Positions 21,879-34,900 are shown, counted from the first letter of the stretch. The stretch: 64,000 nt of DNA from Takakia lepidozioides (GCA_030704615.1 CM060732.1:5518001-5582000); one strand, 5' to 3'. Numbers and translations: made by a program. Notes: generated by a model not told the origin, from the letters alone.

Positions 21879-22555
21879 GTTGACAAACTGTCATTTAACC
21901 GGTCATGAACATGTCCCTAACCCCTCTCCACAAGGTAACCGGGTAGAGAACCTGTTGCGGCTTATGGTTTGGAATACTAGGTTCCTAACATAGCCTACAC
22001 CTGTACCTGCACCGCAAGCACTCCTATGGTTGGCTGGTCATCACCTCCAACCTCACCACAGGAGAATCAATGATGGTCTAGCTGGTCATCACCCCAACCT
22101 CACCATCGATAGCATGCTCTAGGACTGGCCGGTGATCAAATCCGGACCAATCACCTATAAAATCAAGCGCCCACACAAAACTAGCATGACGCACAGTCAA
22201 GCATGCAGGTATGGAGGGGATCCTAACACAAGAAATCAGAACGACAACTCCCCCACACCAAAAACAACTCCACGGTGTTGCTCCTGCAAGGACACCCCAG
22301 CCCAAACCCGGACTGACTCTTGCCTCCACCTACGGAAAGGTCTTGGCCTAATGAGAGGGTGGAAACTACGAGGAAGAGAAGCTAAAGCAATGCCTAACCC
22401 CAACATGCCCTCATCCCAACACTCTTCCTCTCCTCTCTTCCCTCACTTGCATGACCATGGGAATATCATGAAGATACTCCTCAAACCGCCCTCCACGAGC
22501 TCAAAATTCAGCCTTCAAGACCACATGCCAGTCCTTAGGCAGTCTACCAGTGCCT
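21879..22555. other. Leader or LTR region upstream of element A gag
   Basis: No gene. For element A this is the untranslated leader and possibly LTR sequence. It has internal direct repeats (GGCTGGTCATCACC and AGCTGGTCATCACC, 22031-22093). I could not identify a PBS or an LTR end, and it does not match 3853-4486. Confidence 0.4.
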
Positions 22556-22559
22556 CCAC

Positions 22560-22966
22560 GAGTCAGCACAGGCCGTCCACAGGTCAACACGGGCCACCAC
22601 AGACTAGCACAGGCCCACACAGCTCACTGGTCACAGCCGTCACAGCCCCACACAGGCCACAGCCTGTCACAACCCTACACAGGTCACAGGGTCACAGCCC
22701 CACAGGCCGCAGCCTGTCACAGCCCTACAAAGGTCACAGGGTCACAGCCCGTCACAGCCCCATAGGCCACAGGGCACAGCCTGTCACAGCCCGTCACAGC
22801 CCGTCACAGCTCCACAGGCCACATGGCACAGCCTGTCACAGCCTGTCACAGCCCTACACAGATCACAGGGGTCACAGCCCCAAAGGCCACAGCCCCTCAC
22901 AGCCCCTCACAGCCCCACAGGCCACATGACACAGCCTATCACAGCCCTACACAGGTCACAGGGGTC
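22560..22966. repeat. CACAGCC minisatellite, left flank of element B
   Basis: Tandem degenerate units of about 10 bp (CACAGCCCGT, CACAGCCCCA, CAGGCCACAGGG) with higher-order grouping. The array is cut by the insertion of element B and resumes at 46985 after the GGGTC duplication. Long ORFs across it come only from the repeat having no stop codons. Confidence 0.85.
22962..22966. repeat. Left target-site duplication of element B
   Basis: GGGTC directly precedes the 5' LTR (TGTTAG). The same five bases, 46985-46989, directly follow the 3' LTR end (GCGACA). A 5-bp duplication is standard for Ty3/gypsy integrases. Confidence 0.9.
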
Positions 22967-23965
22967 TGTTAGAGGACTGTCTTAGGACTTAGGCACTTTT
23001 ACGGGATCTGTGGGGTACCCTTAATTTTTGCACAGACTGAGACCAACATGAGCCTTAGGGGTGACAGCAGTGCACTTTAGGAGGGGGTTACACAGCCCGT
23101 CACAGTCCGACACAACCCGTCACAGCCAACACAGCTCGTCACAGTCCAACACAGCCCGTCACAGTCCGACACAACCACACAGCCAGTCATAGTCAACACA
23201 GCCAGTCACAGCCCGACACAGCCCAACACAGTCGCACAGCCAGTCACAGCCCGACACAGCCGGTCACAGTTTCACACAGCCAGTCACAGCTTGACACAGC
23301 TGTCACGACCATAGGGAACGGATAGCAGGACAAGGAACGACTGTGGGGAACAACATCTGCGAATGGAACATGTTAGTTCACGGATGACGGTTAGTGAGGG
23401 AAACGGTTAGAACAACGGGTAGGAAGATAAAGCCAGGAGCAAAGACTGGAAAAGGATCAATTATGGGGGAGCACTTCTTGGGGGGGACTTCGGACATCAC
23501 TGGGGAAAATGAGGCAGAGAGCGCATCTCTGAGCAGAAAGAGGGAGAGCACGGAGTAGGAGGAGGACGATCTGTTGATGCTTGATGAATGCAAGCAGTAG
23601 AGTTGTAATGTAGAGCAGATTAGAGACTCCATGGCTTCAGCCTGATACTTGATAGATATTAATCTTATACATACTTCATACTCACACTGTGTAGAGAGAT
23701 CTGAGTGAAGCAGTGGAATGAATGGATGAGTTGATGGAATCCGATAGATTGCTAAAGCAAACTGATACTTAATTACCAACAGTAAGGTAACTAGCTAACA
23801 TGAATACGGGAAGGAAAACAAATAGGAAACACCCCCATGATACACTAGCTGTAGGTCATGACTGATTGTTCTGAGCGGGCTGAGTGCTTAGAGATTTCCA
23901 ACTCTTCTATCTTGGAGTTTCCGCCTCGGATAGCGAAGGGATGGGTGAGTAAAAGCCGCGCGACA
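22967..23965 (+). repeat. 5' LTR of element B
   Basis: Begins TGTTAGAGGACTGTC and ends GCCGCGCGACA. Near-identical to 45988-46984 apart from small indels in its internal CACAGCC array (about 23091-23304) and near 23390. The shared CACAGCC units between LTR and flanking minisatellite are unusual. Confidence 0.93.
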
Positions 23966-23967
23966 TT

Positions 23968-23985
23968 TGGCGACCATACTGGGGA
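23968..23985 (+). other. Primer-binding site of element B
   Basis: TGGCGACCATACTGGGGA lies two bases after the 5' LTR, identical to 667-684 in copy C. The primer tRNA was not identified. Confidence 0.8.
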
Positions 23986-23992
23986 ACTGGGT

Positions 23993-26900
23993 CATGAACA
24001 ACCAGATGTGACAGGCATCTGGTGGGATCATGGTGGTTGGAGAATTAAAGAATTTGATGTGAATCAAATTCCTTGTGAAACTGAGAAGGAAAGATTGTCC
24101 AAACGATTCTTTCAGAGGTTCTTGGAATTGCCAGACGGTTGTAAAGAAAACATTCTTAAGAGAGTGCATGATGCTGACCCTGAATGGGGTATGGAGAAAG
24201 GAGTGATAAAGATTTATCAGGTGGCCTGTAGAGGAAGAGCACGTTGGTTACCAACACTGGTTTATGTGATAGCATTGCTATCCATTAAGCGAGTAGAGTT
24301 TGAAGGTTGGGAGGAAAGAAAGGTGAATGTTTTTATTCATATGCATGAAGAGCTTGTACTGGTAAAGAATTGGATTCCAAAGGATATTTTGTGGATCAAA
24401 CTCACACCAAGAACAACTTTCCAGACTTGTTTGCCATATGGTTATATGGTAACGGAGACTTCTAGTATAGCCAAAGGTGCATTGAAGCTTGAAAGAAACC
24501 CAGGCATATACGAGAGATATTACAGAAGAGAGTTTTGGTTATTGCCACATTAAAAGAAATGAAAGACATGGGACATGAGTGATGAAAGAGAAGCTAGACG
24601 CCAGAGATATTCAACAAAAAGAGAAAGCTATCTGAAAGCTAATTATCCATATCTCTGGGAGAGAGGAATAGACATAGGGGAATCATCTGGACCTCTCACA
24701 CCATTAAGATCAGAGAGTACATCACCCATACCGGAAGAACTAGAGTTGGATGCCACTCCTTCTTTTTCTTTGCGAGAAAGATTAAGGGAATTGGTACGGG
24801 AAGAAGATCAATCACGAGGTGAAAGATCTGAGGTACATCCCTGGATAAAAGATTTGACATAAATCTTTGATAAGAGTTGGCATGGAACACCAAAAGCAGG
24901 AACTCCAGTTTCTGAAGCGGAAGGTGAAGAAAGAGGAGAGGATGTGGCAGAGCCAACGGAGAGTTCAGACTCTCCAACACCATTGCAGTTGAGTTACATG
25001 AGTGAAGAAGAAACCCAAGGGCAGAACTTGGAGGATGAAAATAGAGAGAAGAAATTGGAAGAGGAAGAGTATGAAGAAGTAGACCCAACAACTGAGGTTG
25101 AGACTACAACCAGGACATCCCAACCCGTTGGACCTGGATCAAGTGGAGCACTTGGATCACAGGCCAACGAAGGTGTCGGCTCAGGGGGATCAGGCGGGCT
25201 GCCTGGATCTGGCTCTGGGGGGACAGGGAGTGTGGGAAGTAGTGCAACTGGAGCTGGGAATACTGTGAATATCTTGGGGCCAGTAGCAGGGAGTGCTCAA
25301 GGGCCACCACTTGGTGGAAGATCCACCACAACAACAACAGGTCCTGAAGGACCAGCACCAGCAAGGGTGCAAGCACCTGTCAGTGGGCAGAAGGTAGGGC
25401 CATAGATGGCGTTACAACCAACACAGGCAAAACCACCTTTTCCAATATATTCAGGAAAAAAGGATCCCGATGTACACATTAGCCAATTTGAGCACATGTG
25501 TATAGTGAACAATGAGAATGGCGATGATGCCAAGATGAGATTGTTTCCTTGTTCACTTATCAAGAAAACAAGTGAATGGTATGCAAGATTCCCTGATAAT
25601 CAATTCCTAACCTGGAATGGCTTGAATACAACATTCCGAAATAGGTTGAGGACAAGTAAAACTGAGGATGAAGTATATGGAAGTTTACAACAATTAAAGC
25701 AAAAGAAGCATGAAACTGTTGAGGAGTATATGGAAAAGATGGAATTGATGATGAAAAAGCTGGCTGCTGTACCAGCACCAGGTTTACAGAAGACTTGGTT
25801 TGTGAGTGGACTAAGACCAGAGTTGTAGAAGAAAGTGGATATGTTACCCCATAATACAGTGGAGGAGGGATTTGAAACGGCAAACAGAATTGAGCAATTG
25901 GGAATGCTCAGGAGAGAGAAAAGGGATGATGAGGACTCTGAGGATGAGTCAGATGAAGAAGAAGAGCAAGAACTGAAAAGGAAGAGTAAGAGAAAGGAGA
26001 AGTTGAAGAGGGATAACTATGAGAAAAGATTAGAAGAAATCTTGAAGAAATATGCCACAGAGGCTGCAACACATTGGAGGAAGGGTGTTTGGTGTGTAAA
26101 GTGCCAGAATGAAGGCCATACCACCACTGAATGCCACATGAAGGAGAAACACTGTACTATCTGTAAAATGGATAACCATTCTACTGAGAATTGTTACTAC
26201 AACAGAAGGACAGCAGCTAGAGAACCTAGGCAAGTAAGGGTGCATCAAGTGCAGCCCCAGCCAAGAAGAAACAGTGATCAGGACCACTATGGTTGGCCTG
26301 GTGGTTATAACAATGGCATGGAAGGGAGAGGTAATTCAAGAGGGAATTACCAAGGAAATTCCAGAGACAACTATCAGGGTAATCCAAGGGGGAATTACCA
26401 GCCCGGGAATCAGGATTACAGAAATAATCCAAGAGCAGACCAAGGGCGAGGACCCAATGGTGAAGAACTATGTTACTATTGTAATCAGCCAGGACATCGC
26501 AAGGCAGCCTGTTCATTCTGGATTAGACACCAGAATGAGATGAGAGCTCCTGTGAATGAGGGCCCAGGGGTGGCAGCTCACATGGTTAGGCCATGTGTTG
26601 TATCAGAAGTAAGTACAATGATAGTAACAAGAAGCAAAGCCAAACTAATACCTCCAGTAGTTGAGGAAGATGATGATAATGAAGGTGGCAGTGATATGCC
26701 TGAAGATGATGAGGCTTGGAGAGATGAGAAGGAACTGCACAAGGAAGTGGCAGATACCATAAGGGAAATGCAGAAGAGTACTGATATTCCTGTGGCAGAT
26801 TCCTTTGATTCTGATGGAGAAGAAGAAGTGAGTGAGGATGAAAGGAAGAAAGAAGATGCAGACATGCAAAGTAATGAAGGGACTTTGGCTGAAGTAATAT

Positions 26901-27004
26901 GCCAGACCAAAGCAGAGATTACCATTGGACAGCTATTGGCTGTGGCACCTTATTGTAGACACAGGCTATATCAAGCAATCAATCGAATTGCCCAGGAGAC
27001 ATGA
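23993..27004 (+). pseudogene. Element B gag
   Basis: One frame runs from the leader to 27004 with in-frame stops at 24551-24553 (TAA), 24860-24862 (TAA), 25403-25405 (TAG) and 25826-25828 (TAG). After an N-terminal domain unique to this family come an acidic and Gly/Ser-rich linker and the capsid domain (HISQFEHMCIV, TSEWYARFPDNQFLTWNGL, ETVEEYMEKMELMMKKL). The TAG after GLRPEL stands where related gags have Gln, a C-to-T change at CAG. Then follow CCHC-type fingers (CVKCQNEGHTTTEC, CTICKMDNHSTENC, CYYCNQPGHRKAAC), Asn/Gly-rich repeats (GNYQGN) and an acidic C-terminus. Confidence 0.88.
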
Positions 27005-27025
27005 AACACAAACCTGAACAGCAAG

Positions 27026-27499
27026 GTGACCAGTTATAATGTGAAGCCGGAAGGGCGAGAAACAGTCATGGACTTTGATGATTCTATGCCAGTAATCCAA
27101 TTGAGAATTGGAAGCACAGAACTAACTGATGTACTTATAGATGGAGGCTCTGGAGTAAATATCATGACAAACCAATTAAGAAAGAAGCTTGGTCTAAGTA
27201 ACATGAAACCAGCCCCATTTACAGTAACAATGGCAGATCAAAGGAGTGTACAGCCATTGGGATTAATAAGAGGAGTTAAGATACAGATACAGAAGATGAT
27301 CTTTATGATCACAGTAACTGTGTTGAAGATGGATGAAGTCATGGAGGCTGACTCCTTATTATTGGGACGTCTGTGGCTGAAACAGGCCAGGGTATTCCAT
27401 GACTGGAATTCTCAGTTACTAACCGTGCATAATGGGATGCACGAGATACAAATTACCACAAAGAAATCTAGTAGATTACCTGCTACGAGAAGACCTTGA
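27026..27499 (+). pseudogene. Element B aspartic protease
   Basis: Retropepsin with the active-site stretch VLIDGGSGVNIMT (D-G-G in place of the usual D-S/T-G) and the C-terminal SLLLGRLWL. It is in frame with gag, separated by TGA at 27002-27004, and with RT, separated by TGA at 27497-27499. It would process the polyprotein. Whether GGS at the active site works is doubtful. Related sequence in copy C lacks this half. Confidence 0.82.
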
Positions 27500-27592
27500 G
27501 GGGTCAGAGAGTATGATTGGAGAGGAAGACTGGATGAGGAGCAGGAAGCTACCCTGTTTGCTGCACACCCAGAGTGGGAGCAGGTTGCAGCG

Positions 27593-28597
27593 ATGCGGCT
27601 GGAAAGCCTAAGTTGTTTAAGAGGTATCTGCTGTGGTGTAGTGTCAGCAACACCAATTGAAGAGGAAACCAGTAGTTACCCATCACATTTCTATGAAGAA
27701 AGAGAAGGAGAAATGGAAATCCTAGAGGAACCAGCCAATGTGAGTTTACAGGATGAAGTGGTGACTGGTTGGACAATCACAGCTGATGAGCAGGTGAGGG
27801 AAGTGAATGTGGGGACTAAAGAGGAACCGAGGATGGTGAAGGTAGGAGCTGATTTGGAGCCAAAATTCTTTGAAGAAGCTAAGAGTTTGTTCATCAAATA
27901 CAGAGATGTATTTGCTTGGAGCTATGAGGATCTAAAAGGGATACCACCTGAAATCTGTCAACATAAGATTGAACTGGAACCAGGGTCAGTACCAATCAAG
28001 CAGGCAAGGTACAAAATGAATCCCAACTACGCACAGAAGGTTGGAGAAGAGATCAAGAAGTTGGCTGAGGCTAAGTTTATATACCCAATAGAGTATACAA
28101 CTTGGTTGTCACCCATTGTGATAGTTCCCAAGAAGAATGGTAAACTAAGAGTTTGTGTGAACTACAAGAAGCTGAATGCTTGTACGAAGAAAGATCCTTT
28201 CCCTTTGCCATTCACAGAAGCAGTATTGGACACTGTGGCAGGCCATGAGATGTACTCATTCATGGATGGCTTAAGTGGTTATAATCAAGTGCAAGTGGCA
28301 GAAGAAGACCAAGGAAAGACAGCTTTCATCACAGACTGGGGTGCTTATGCATACAAAGTCATGCCCTTTGGACTTTGTAATGCACCAGCAACCTTTCAGA
28401 GAGTGATAAGTGAATCTTTTCATGAGTATCTGGATGATTTCAGTGTGTACAGCTCTAAGAATGAGCACTTGCATAAATTGGAGTTATGTCTAGCCAGATG
28501 CAGGATGAGAGGTCTGGGCCTGAATCCAGAGAAATGTACTTTCTGTGTGAACTCAGGCGTGCTTCTGGGACACATTGTGTGTAAGAGGGGATGTTAA
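27593..28597 (+). pseudogene. Element B reverse transcriptase
   Basis: Fingers and palm are intact (WLSPIVIVPKKNGKLRVCV, YSFMDGLSGYNQVQ, MPFGLCNAPATFQR). Compared with copy C, eight codons just before the catalytic Asp pair are missing, giving HEYLDDFSVYS in place of NDFMQVFLDDFSV. The protein continues to GLNPEKCTFCV and is then cut by a frameshift near 28580, after which RNase H is read in another frame. The deletion removes part of the catalytic beta-hairpin, so activity is unlikely. Confidence 0.9.
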
Positions 28598-29234
28598 GAG
28601 TCTAAGGAGATTCCTTGGACAAACCAGCTATTATAGAAGATTTGTCAGACGGTATACACAGATAGCAGCACCATTGAGCAAATTTCTGAAGAAAGATGTT
28701 GTGTTTGCATGGACACCTGAATGTCAACAGGCTTTTGAGGAACTTACATTGTCAGTAACAACTACACCTGTGCTGATTAATCCTCACTGGCAGGAAATAT
28801 TTCATGTTCACTGTGATGCTTCTGGAGAAGCACTAGGAGCAGTGTTAGCCCAAAATGTTACAGGAATGATAGATTCACCTGTGTACTATGCTAGCCGATT
28901 GATGAGCAATGCCGAAAGAAATTATAGCACAACGGAAAGAGAAGCATTGGCAATGATCTATGCAGTGAAGAAATTCAGGCATTACCTGTTGGGCAAGAAG
29001 TTTATGTTCTATGTGGATCATCAGGCTCTGATATACCTGGTAAACAAACCTCTGATAAGCGGAAGAATAGCAAGATGGTTGATAATCTTGCACGAGTTTG
29101 AGTTCAAGGTTGTTTACAAGCCTGGGAGGCTGCATCTTGTGGTGGATCACTTGTCACGGTTATCAACAGGAGAACTAGCCACGGGAGTAGATGATCAATT
29201 ACCAGATGCAAGTCTATTTGCAGTGGAGGTGTAG
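28575..29234 (+). pseudogene. Element B RT connection and RNase H domain
   Basis: Starts with the thumb/connection sequence RFLGQTSYYRRFV and continues through WTPECQQAFEEL. RNase H follows, with FHVHCDASGEALGAVLAQ, YSTTEREALAMIYAVKKFRHYL and VDHQALIYL. RNase H degrades the RNA strand during cDNA synthesis. It ends with a TAG after FAVEV at 29232-29234. The tail (DHLSRLSTGE) is the usual lead into the integrase zinc domain. Confidence 0.9.
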
Positions 29235-30622
29235 GGAAGTGCAGATGACTGGTTAGATTGGCAGTGGCCAATCAGATACTACCTTGCTCATGGTCAGTGC
29301 CCACCAAGTTATGGAAAGGAGCAGAGAAAGAGAATTGCTATCAAGGCTCTATCTTACACTATGGTAGGGAGCAAAATGTATAAGCTAGGACCAGATGGAG
29401 TGCTGAAGCGATGCTTATACCACCATGAAGTTAATAAAGTTTTGGAGGAAGTTCATAAAGGAGTGGCATGAGGTCATTTTGGAGAAGAGACTACCAGCAG
29501 GAAGATACTACATGCAGGAGACTGGTGGCCTACTTTGTTCAAAGATGTACACAAGTATTAGGACCTTTGCAGAGATCTGGGAAGATGGCTTTGCATCCTA
29601 CAATGCCTACGGAACCATTTCAGAAATGGGGACTAGACTTCGTTGGACCAATTAACCCACCAGCCAAGAATACACAGAACAGGTACATAATTACAGCCAC
29701 TGATTATACTACGAAGTGGGTGGAAGCTAAAGCTTTGAGGGACAACACAGCCAAGTCCACAGCAAGGTTCCTGTATGAGAACATACTTACACGATTTGGC
29801 TGTCCCTTGGAATTTATCAGTGATCAGGGAAGTCACTTCATTAATGAGACCATTGAATTATTGACTAAAGAGTTCATGATTGTGCATAGGAAAAGTACAA
29901 CATATTACCCACAGGGTAATGGACAGGCAGAGGCTACCAACAAAATACTATGTACTATCTTGGCTAAGATAGTCAATGCAAACAGAATGGATTGGGATAC
30001 AAAGCTGCTGACAGCTTTGTGGTCATACATGACTTCATATAAAGTCACCACTAAGTATACACCATTCCAATTAGTTTATGGTATGGAAGCTTTACTTCTA
30101 GTGGAATTCCTGTGACCTACCATGAGAACGGAATGGGGAAAGAGAATGGAATTGCAAGATTCAATTAAGGTCAGGAAACATGAATTATACCATGTGGAAG
30201 AAGTACGTGCTGATGCAGCTGATAACATGACCAGAATTCAGATGAAGAGAAAGGAACAGTTTGATGAAGGCAAGATAAAGACTTTTAAGACGGGAGATTT
30301 GGTTCTCTGGTTGCAAAAGAAGGAAAAGATTAAAGCTTCTAAGCTTAAATCACCATGGAAAGGACCTTATGTCATACAGAAGATGTATGATAACAACACC
30401 GCCATGTTACAAACCATTAACAAAGAGATGCTGGGAAGAGTCAATGTCAATAAGTTGAAGGGGTACAGTGGTATCTATGACAAACCATTGCAGCATGAAT
30501 TGCATGTTGAAACGCAAAATCAGTCACGGGCTGCGCCAGTGATACCAACGAAGTATGGAGCACTTGTCGCTAGGCCGAGCATATATGCCAATTGGGAAGT
30601 TGGAACATGGGATTTGACATAA
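29235..30622 (+). pseudogene. Element B integrase
   Basis: The zinc-binding part (about 29400-29570) is broken by stops and frame changes. The catalytic core is open (LDFVGPI, ITATDYTTKWVEA, FISDQGSHF, QAEATNK), giving D, D and E. The C-terminal domain (30122-30622) has the KSPWKGPYVI motif of GPY/F-type gypsy integrases. A TGA at 30113-30115 and a frame change lie between core and C-terminus. The final 100 bp overlap the end of the antisense ORF tail to tail. Confidence 0.88.
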
Positions 30623-31491
30623 GTCCCCAACAAATTAAGTGTCATGCTTATGGAACTCATAAGCATGGTCTGTTGAGGGTCATCATGGTGAGTTTGCTGT
30701 TGTTCTCCCTGATCCTCAACAGTGTGATGCCTCACGAACCACTCAGGCCATTGCCCCACCAGATTTTCTTCCTGAACCACTTCATTCGTCACCGGTGCTG
30801 CAGTGTCTTGACATTCTACCTGTGGTACCTCCGTCACAGGTGTGTGTATTATATGCACCGCAGGGTTTCCCCTGTACAACTGTTGCACCTCCGGAATCAC
30901 TGTGTCCTTGACCAGACCAGAATATTCATAGAGAAGGTCCCCCTTCTCAATTTCTGCCACCACCTGTTCTGTAGTGGGAATATCTAACCCTTCTTTCTCC
31001 AAATCAATTATTTCTGGTGGAACTGCATGGACAACTTGTGGTAACTCTGTGACAAGCCGATCATCTGGCTGTGATGGCTGTGATACTGAAGTAACTTCCT
31101 CTTCCCTCTCTGAAGGTCCCGCTTCCAATAATAGCAGTTCTCTGTGCTGTTGTGCCCCTTCCTGCACAAGAACTTGGGAAACATTATCATGCGGTTTCCG
31201 TGAAGCCAGTGGATCCGCCACTACAGTCTTTCCCCGCCTCGGTCTCTTAGTTTGGGGTTGCCCTGCCAGTCCACCCTCACTGTGTGAAGAGCCTTGCTCT
31301 TCCATTGCAGTGGTTTCAGTTTCAAACACTCCCATCTCCTTTCTTTCTCGAGCATCAAGTATGCCAGAATCAAGAATTATTTGAGCAATGATTGGGCCAG
31401 ACACTATGATAGGAGACTTTGCGGCAGTGCCCTGTAATCTTTTCATCTCCTCTACCAGTGCGTTGTACATTATGTCCGCCCATTCTACCTC
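30520..31491 (-). pseudogene. Antisense ORF of element B, C-terminal part
   Basis: This leftward frame of about 320 codons has no family I recognise. It contains WADIMYNALVEEMKRLQ, a basic NLS-like QTKRPRRGKT and an acidic, Glu/Val-rich C-terminal half. It starts at the T2 target site. The N-terminal part lies at 42553-42924, and the two halves join in frame with one copy of the 9-bp duplication (coding Arg-Gly-Glu). Antisense ORFs between integrase and 3' LTR are known in Tat elements, but their function is unknown. Confidence 0.75.
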
Positions 31492-31500
31492 TTCTCCTCT
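31492..31500. repeat. Left 9-bp target-site duplication of T2
   Basis: TTCTCCTCT, identical to 42544-42552. It stands in the same reading frame of the antisense ORF on both sides. Nine bases is the typical duplication length of MULE transposons. Confidence 0.92.
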
Positions 31501-31575
31501 GGGGAATGCTTGCGCGTGAGCCTGGCCGCGTGAGCCTGTGAGCCTGTGAGCCTGGCTAGGCTCACGCCATGTCAG
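31501..31575. repeat. Left terminal region of T2 with GTGAGC iterations
   Basis: Contains GTGAGCCTGGC, GCGTGAGCC, TGTGAGCC, TGTGAGCC and, inverted, GGCTCACGCC. The right end (42415-42543) carries the same motifs in opposite orientation. This subterminal repetition resembles transposase-binding sites of plant DNA transposons. Confidence 0.75.
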
Positions 31576-31952
31576 CAAACTTCTACGTGTTCAGGCCGTA
31601 ATTCTGTGCTTACCCCCCCTATTACCGCGGATCAGCTGTCGCCTATGTCCTAATTTTTTATCCCTCTTCAAGGCCCCCACATGAATATTCTTTGTGGCCG
31701 AGAACAATGGCAGGTTTGCGGATGAATTATGATTGAGGTCATGACTTTGGAATGAGGAGATCGTCCACTAGAGAACTGAATATTAAAAGCAAACATTTTT
31801 TTTGGGCAAAGCAGTACATTCATTCCAACACACAATCATTTTTCAATTCCGCAATCCGAAGACCTATTTTAGGCAATCCCCAACTGTACTTACGGGAACG
31901 CGCAAAGAACTTGAAAAACAATTTGGAGATGGAAGCAAAACCAAAATACAAT

Positions 31953-34900
31953 TTATTGAGCCTCGGTACTTGAACCTAAAGAAATATTGGAGGTTTCAGA
32001 GGAACCACTTCCAGAGTGTACAGCAATATCATCTATGAATACAGCAGCACATCCATTACGTTTTTTTTTCCCTCGACCTTCATGGAGATGCGAGTACAGT
32101 GTTTGTTCGGATAATACCCGTGCGCAAGCTTCCGCGTAAACCGGCAAGCGGTTGGATCTAGGGGGGCTCGGGGACATGTAGTATCCTTGGAAACCGAAAG
32201 GCGTCTGCTGATTCGATGACTGGTGCTGAACTCTGCAAAGCAAGAAGATGAATGGTGGTATATGTTAACATCCAGATATAGACAACGAAAGCCACTATTT
32301 CTCGAATGGGAACGACACAAGGAAATGCAACATATTTTGCACGAGTACACAAGAACTTACTCACACTCAAAATCGGAGTACACATCCAGATCCTCGTCAG
32401 GCGCTTCGGGCTCCTCCAGAAGTCCCTCTGTGGATGGGGCAGAAGTAGTGCCCGACTCAAGCTGACGAAGCTCGCTTGAGAAGAGCTCCGTATCAGCTTC
32501 CATGCCGAAGAAGTGCCTTCCGGCGCTCTTGCAAGCATGAAAACATGCTCCTGCAAATCCAAGAAGAACGAGAAATAAAAACCGGGTTTCCCTAAGGTCA
32601 CTGCCCATATGTCAAACACAATGTGAAGGGCCCCACCTGTGCCCATAGACAAGTCAACCACTCGTCCACCATGACGGCTGCATGTCTCCACCAAAGTCTG
32701 CATGAAAGCTGGAGATTTCTCCCGTGCACCTCTCCAAGGGACACCATTCGTCCTTTTCATAGTCCGACCCGAGTCGACGTAATTGAAGATAACATCATCC
32801 TCCACAGGCTCGCAGGTGGGGTCAATGTGAGCTGCAAGGTCCCTCAACTGAAACTCAGCAACACCAGCAGGAAGAGTGTCCGTCCGCCTCACCAGGCACA
32901 AAGCTTCGAACACTCGTGTCTGTCATTAATCACGAAGACAGAATGAGACAGAAGACATAACCCACCATTTTGATTTACCGGAAAACCACGAAACATCAAT
33001 TGAAAGGAACCAACTCACTTTTGGCCCCGGGAACTCGCCCTTCGTAAGAGGCAGAGTATTGATGCATGTCCAAGTTTTGATGACACGAAACCCGGAAGCT
33101 TTCATGTAGCTGAAAAGAGTTCTTCGAGCCGACATGTCCTTTGACTGCATGAGAAGAAGAGCCCCCGAGTCCGAAAGGAACTTGTTGCTGAACGAGAAAG
33201 CCCACTGCCAGTAACGAGAATCCGATTTGTTCCAAGTCGGGGTCGAATTGGAAGGAAACACATCAGGGACAGGAAAACCGTCAGGAATGTCCAGCACCAC
33301 AAGGTCAGTCGCGTATGCCTGTTGAACTCCATTCACCCATTCCGGACTTTTTGTGACCTACAGCCAAAAACATGAGACATTGTAAGAAGCCCAATCCAAA
33401 TCTAACAGGAGATCAATCCCCTGGACAAGCCACAACAAGCTGCCAAACACAATTATTCATACAACAGTTTAGACATAAGTTTTCACCTGAGTGAGGAACG
33501 AAACAAGCATGTCCCACGATTTCGAGGGCACCCCTTTGAATGTGGACTTCCTCGACTCCATCATTGAAAGAAAACTTTCATTCAGCACCTTACGATTGAA
33601 CTGGCCCAAAACCCTGGAGGGATGTTCTCTCGCCTCGAAAACTTGCTCCCTGGACTTTGAAGTTCTCCTATCCCTCCTTGCGGGAGAAGGCTGTCTTTCA
33701 GGAACCTCTGACGGTCCCTGTCCTTGCGGAGCTGCACTTTTCCCCTTCCCCTTCGGATCCCCGACAACCTTCCCCTTTCGTTTTGGAGTAGCAGTTTTCT
33801 CGGGCTCTTTTGCAGCCAGAGCCGAAATGATTCTGTCCTGGATGTCTTTCTCAGCCAATGGGGCAATCGCTGCGGCATTGTCGTTCAGGTTTCTCAAAAC
33901 AACTTCATCGAATGGGGTGTCCTGTTTTGGCAGGTCGAGGTACCACCCACAGTCTCGGAAGTGCGCCCTGCTCCAGTCTTTGGCAATACCAGCCGTGTAC
34001 ATTGTCTTGTCATTGGAGGGGTCAGCCCATGAATAGATGAAGTCTGGGTCATCGCTAAGGTACTTTCCCGGTATGAGGATATGATACATATACCTGAATC
34101 ACATACAAAAAACGCAGACAGTCATTCGATCAGAAAACGAAATAGAACACACATCCGGAAAAAGATATTGAAATGCAGGAATGCAAACTGAGAATTCTAC
34201 TTTTGAAATCCCGAATTAACCTTGCGTTGACGCAATGTTCATTCTAGCAGAAATGGGGAACACCAAATGATAATGTTGTATTGATAGAGACAACGAATGG
34301 AAACGCGATTCAACATTGCTTCAACGCAAGGTTGTTTTAGGGTTGAGAGGAAATGGAAAACACTGCATGAAAACTACCATCAGACTATGTACTGGTGCGG
34401 ATATTCAACATTGCGTTGGCGCAATGTTGAAATCCTCTGTTGAAACACATGTCAATGGTATCTGATAATCATAAGTTTCCTACAATTGTATTGAAATAGG
34501 TGGATGGCTGCGGGAAATTTGCAGCAAACCATACCGCCAAACAACCTTGCGTCAACGCAAGTCTGTTTGTTGGTACAGTTAAAGTTGAAAATAGCATTTC
34601 AAACCGACTCAAAACAGACTTATGTTCATCTTGGCAGCATTGGAACTGGATTTGAACTGCCCAAAACCACAGGAAAAGCTACATAGCCTGACACTTCATC
34701 AACCTTGCGTTGACGCAAGGCTGATTTTCCAGTCAGTTTATCCCTTTCACATTCAGAAAAACGGAATTATGGGATACCCAGGTATAGGTAAGTGAAACCA
34801 GGACAATGGGAATCAACCTTGCGTTAACGCAATGTTGCTCGACTGCACATGCAGAGCCCTCAGAGATCTCGCAAAGCACTGCAAATTCGCAATTCCTTAT

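Noticed and set aside
22132-22929. A 265-codon plus-strand ORF of Ser/His/Pro repeats
   Set aside because: It is translated CACAGCC minisatellite. The same applies to 46048-46353, 46877-47644 and 47424-47621.
23378-23779. Conserved minus-strand ORF also present at 46406-46798
   Set aside because: The conservation is only that of the two LTRs of one element, whose copies are identical at insertion. No domain.
24696-25376. Minus-strand ORFs opposite gag of element B
   Set aside because: Complement of the acidic and Gly-rich gag linker; hydrophobic shadow frames only.
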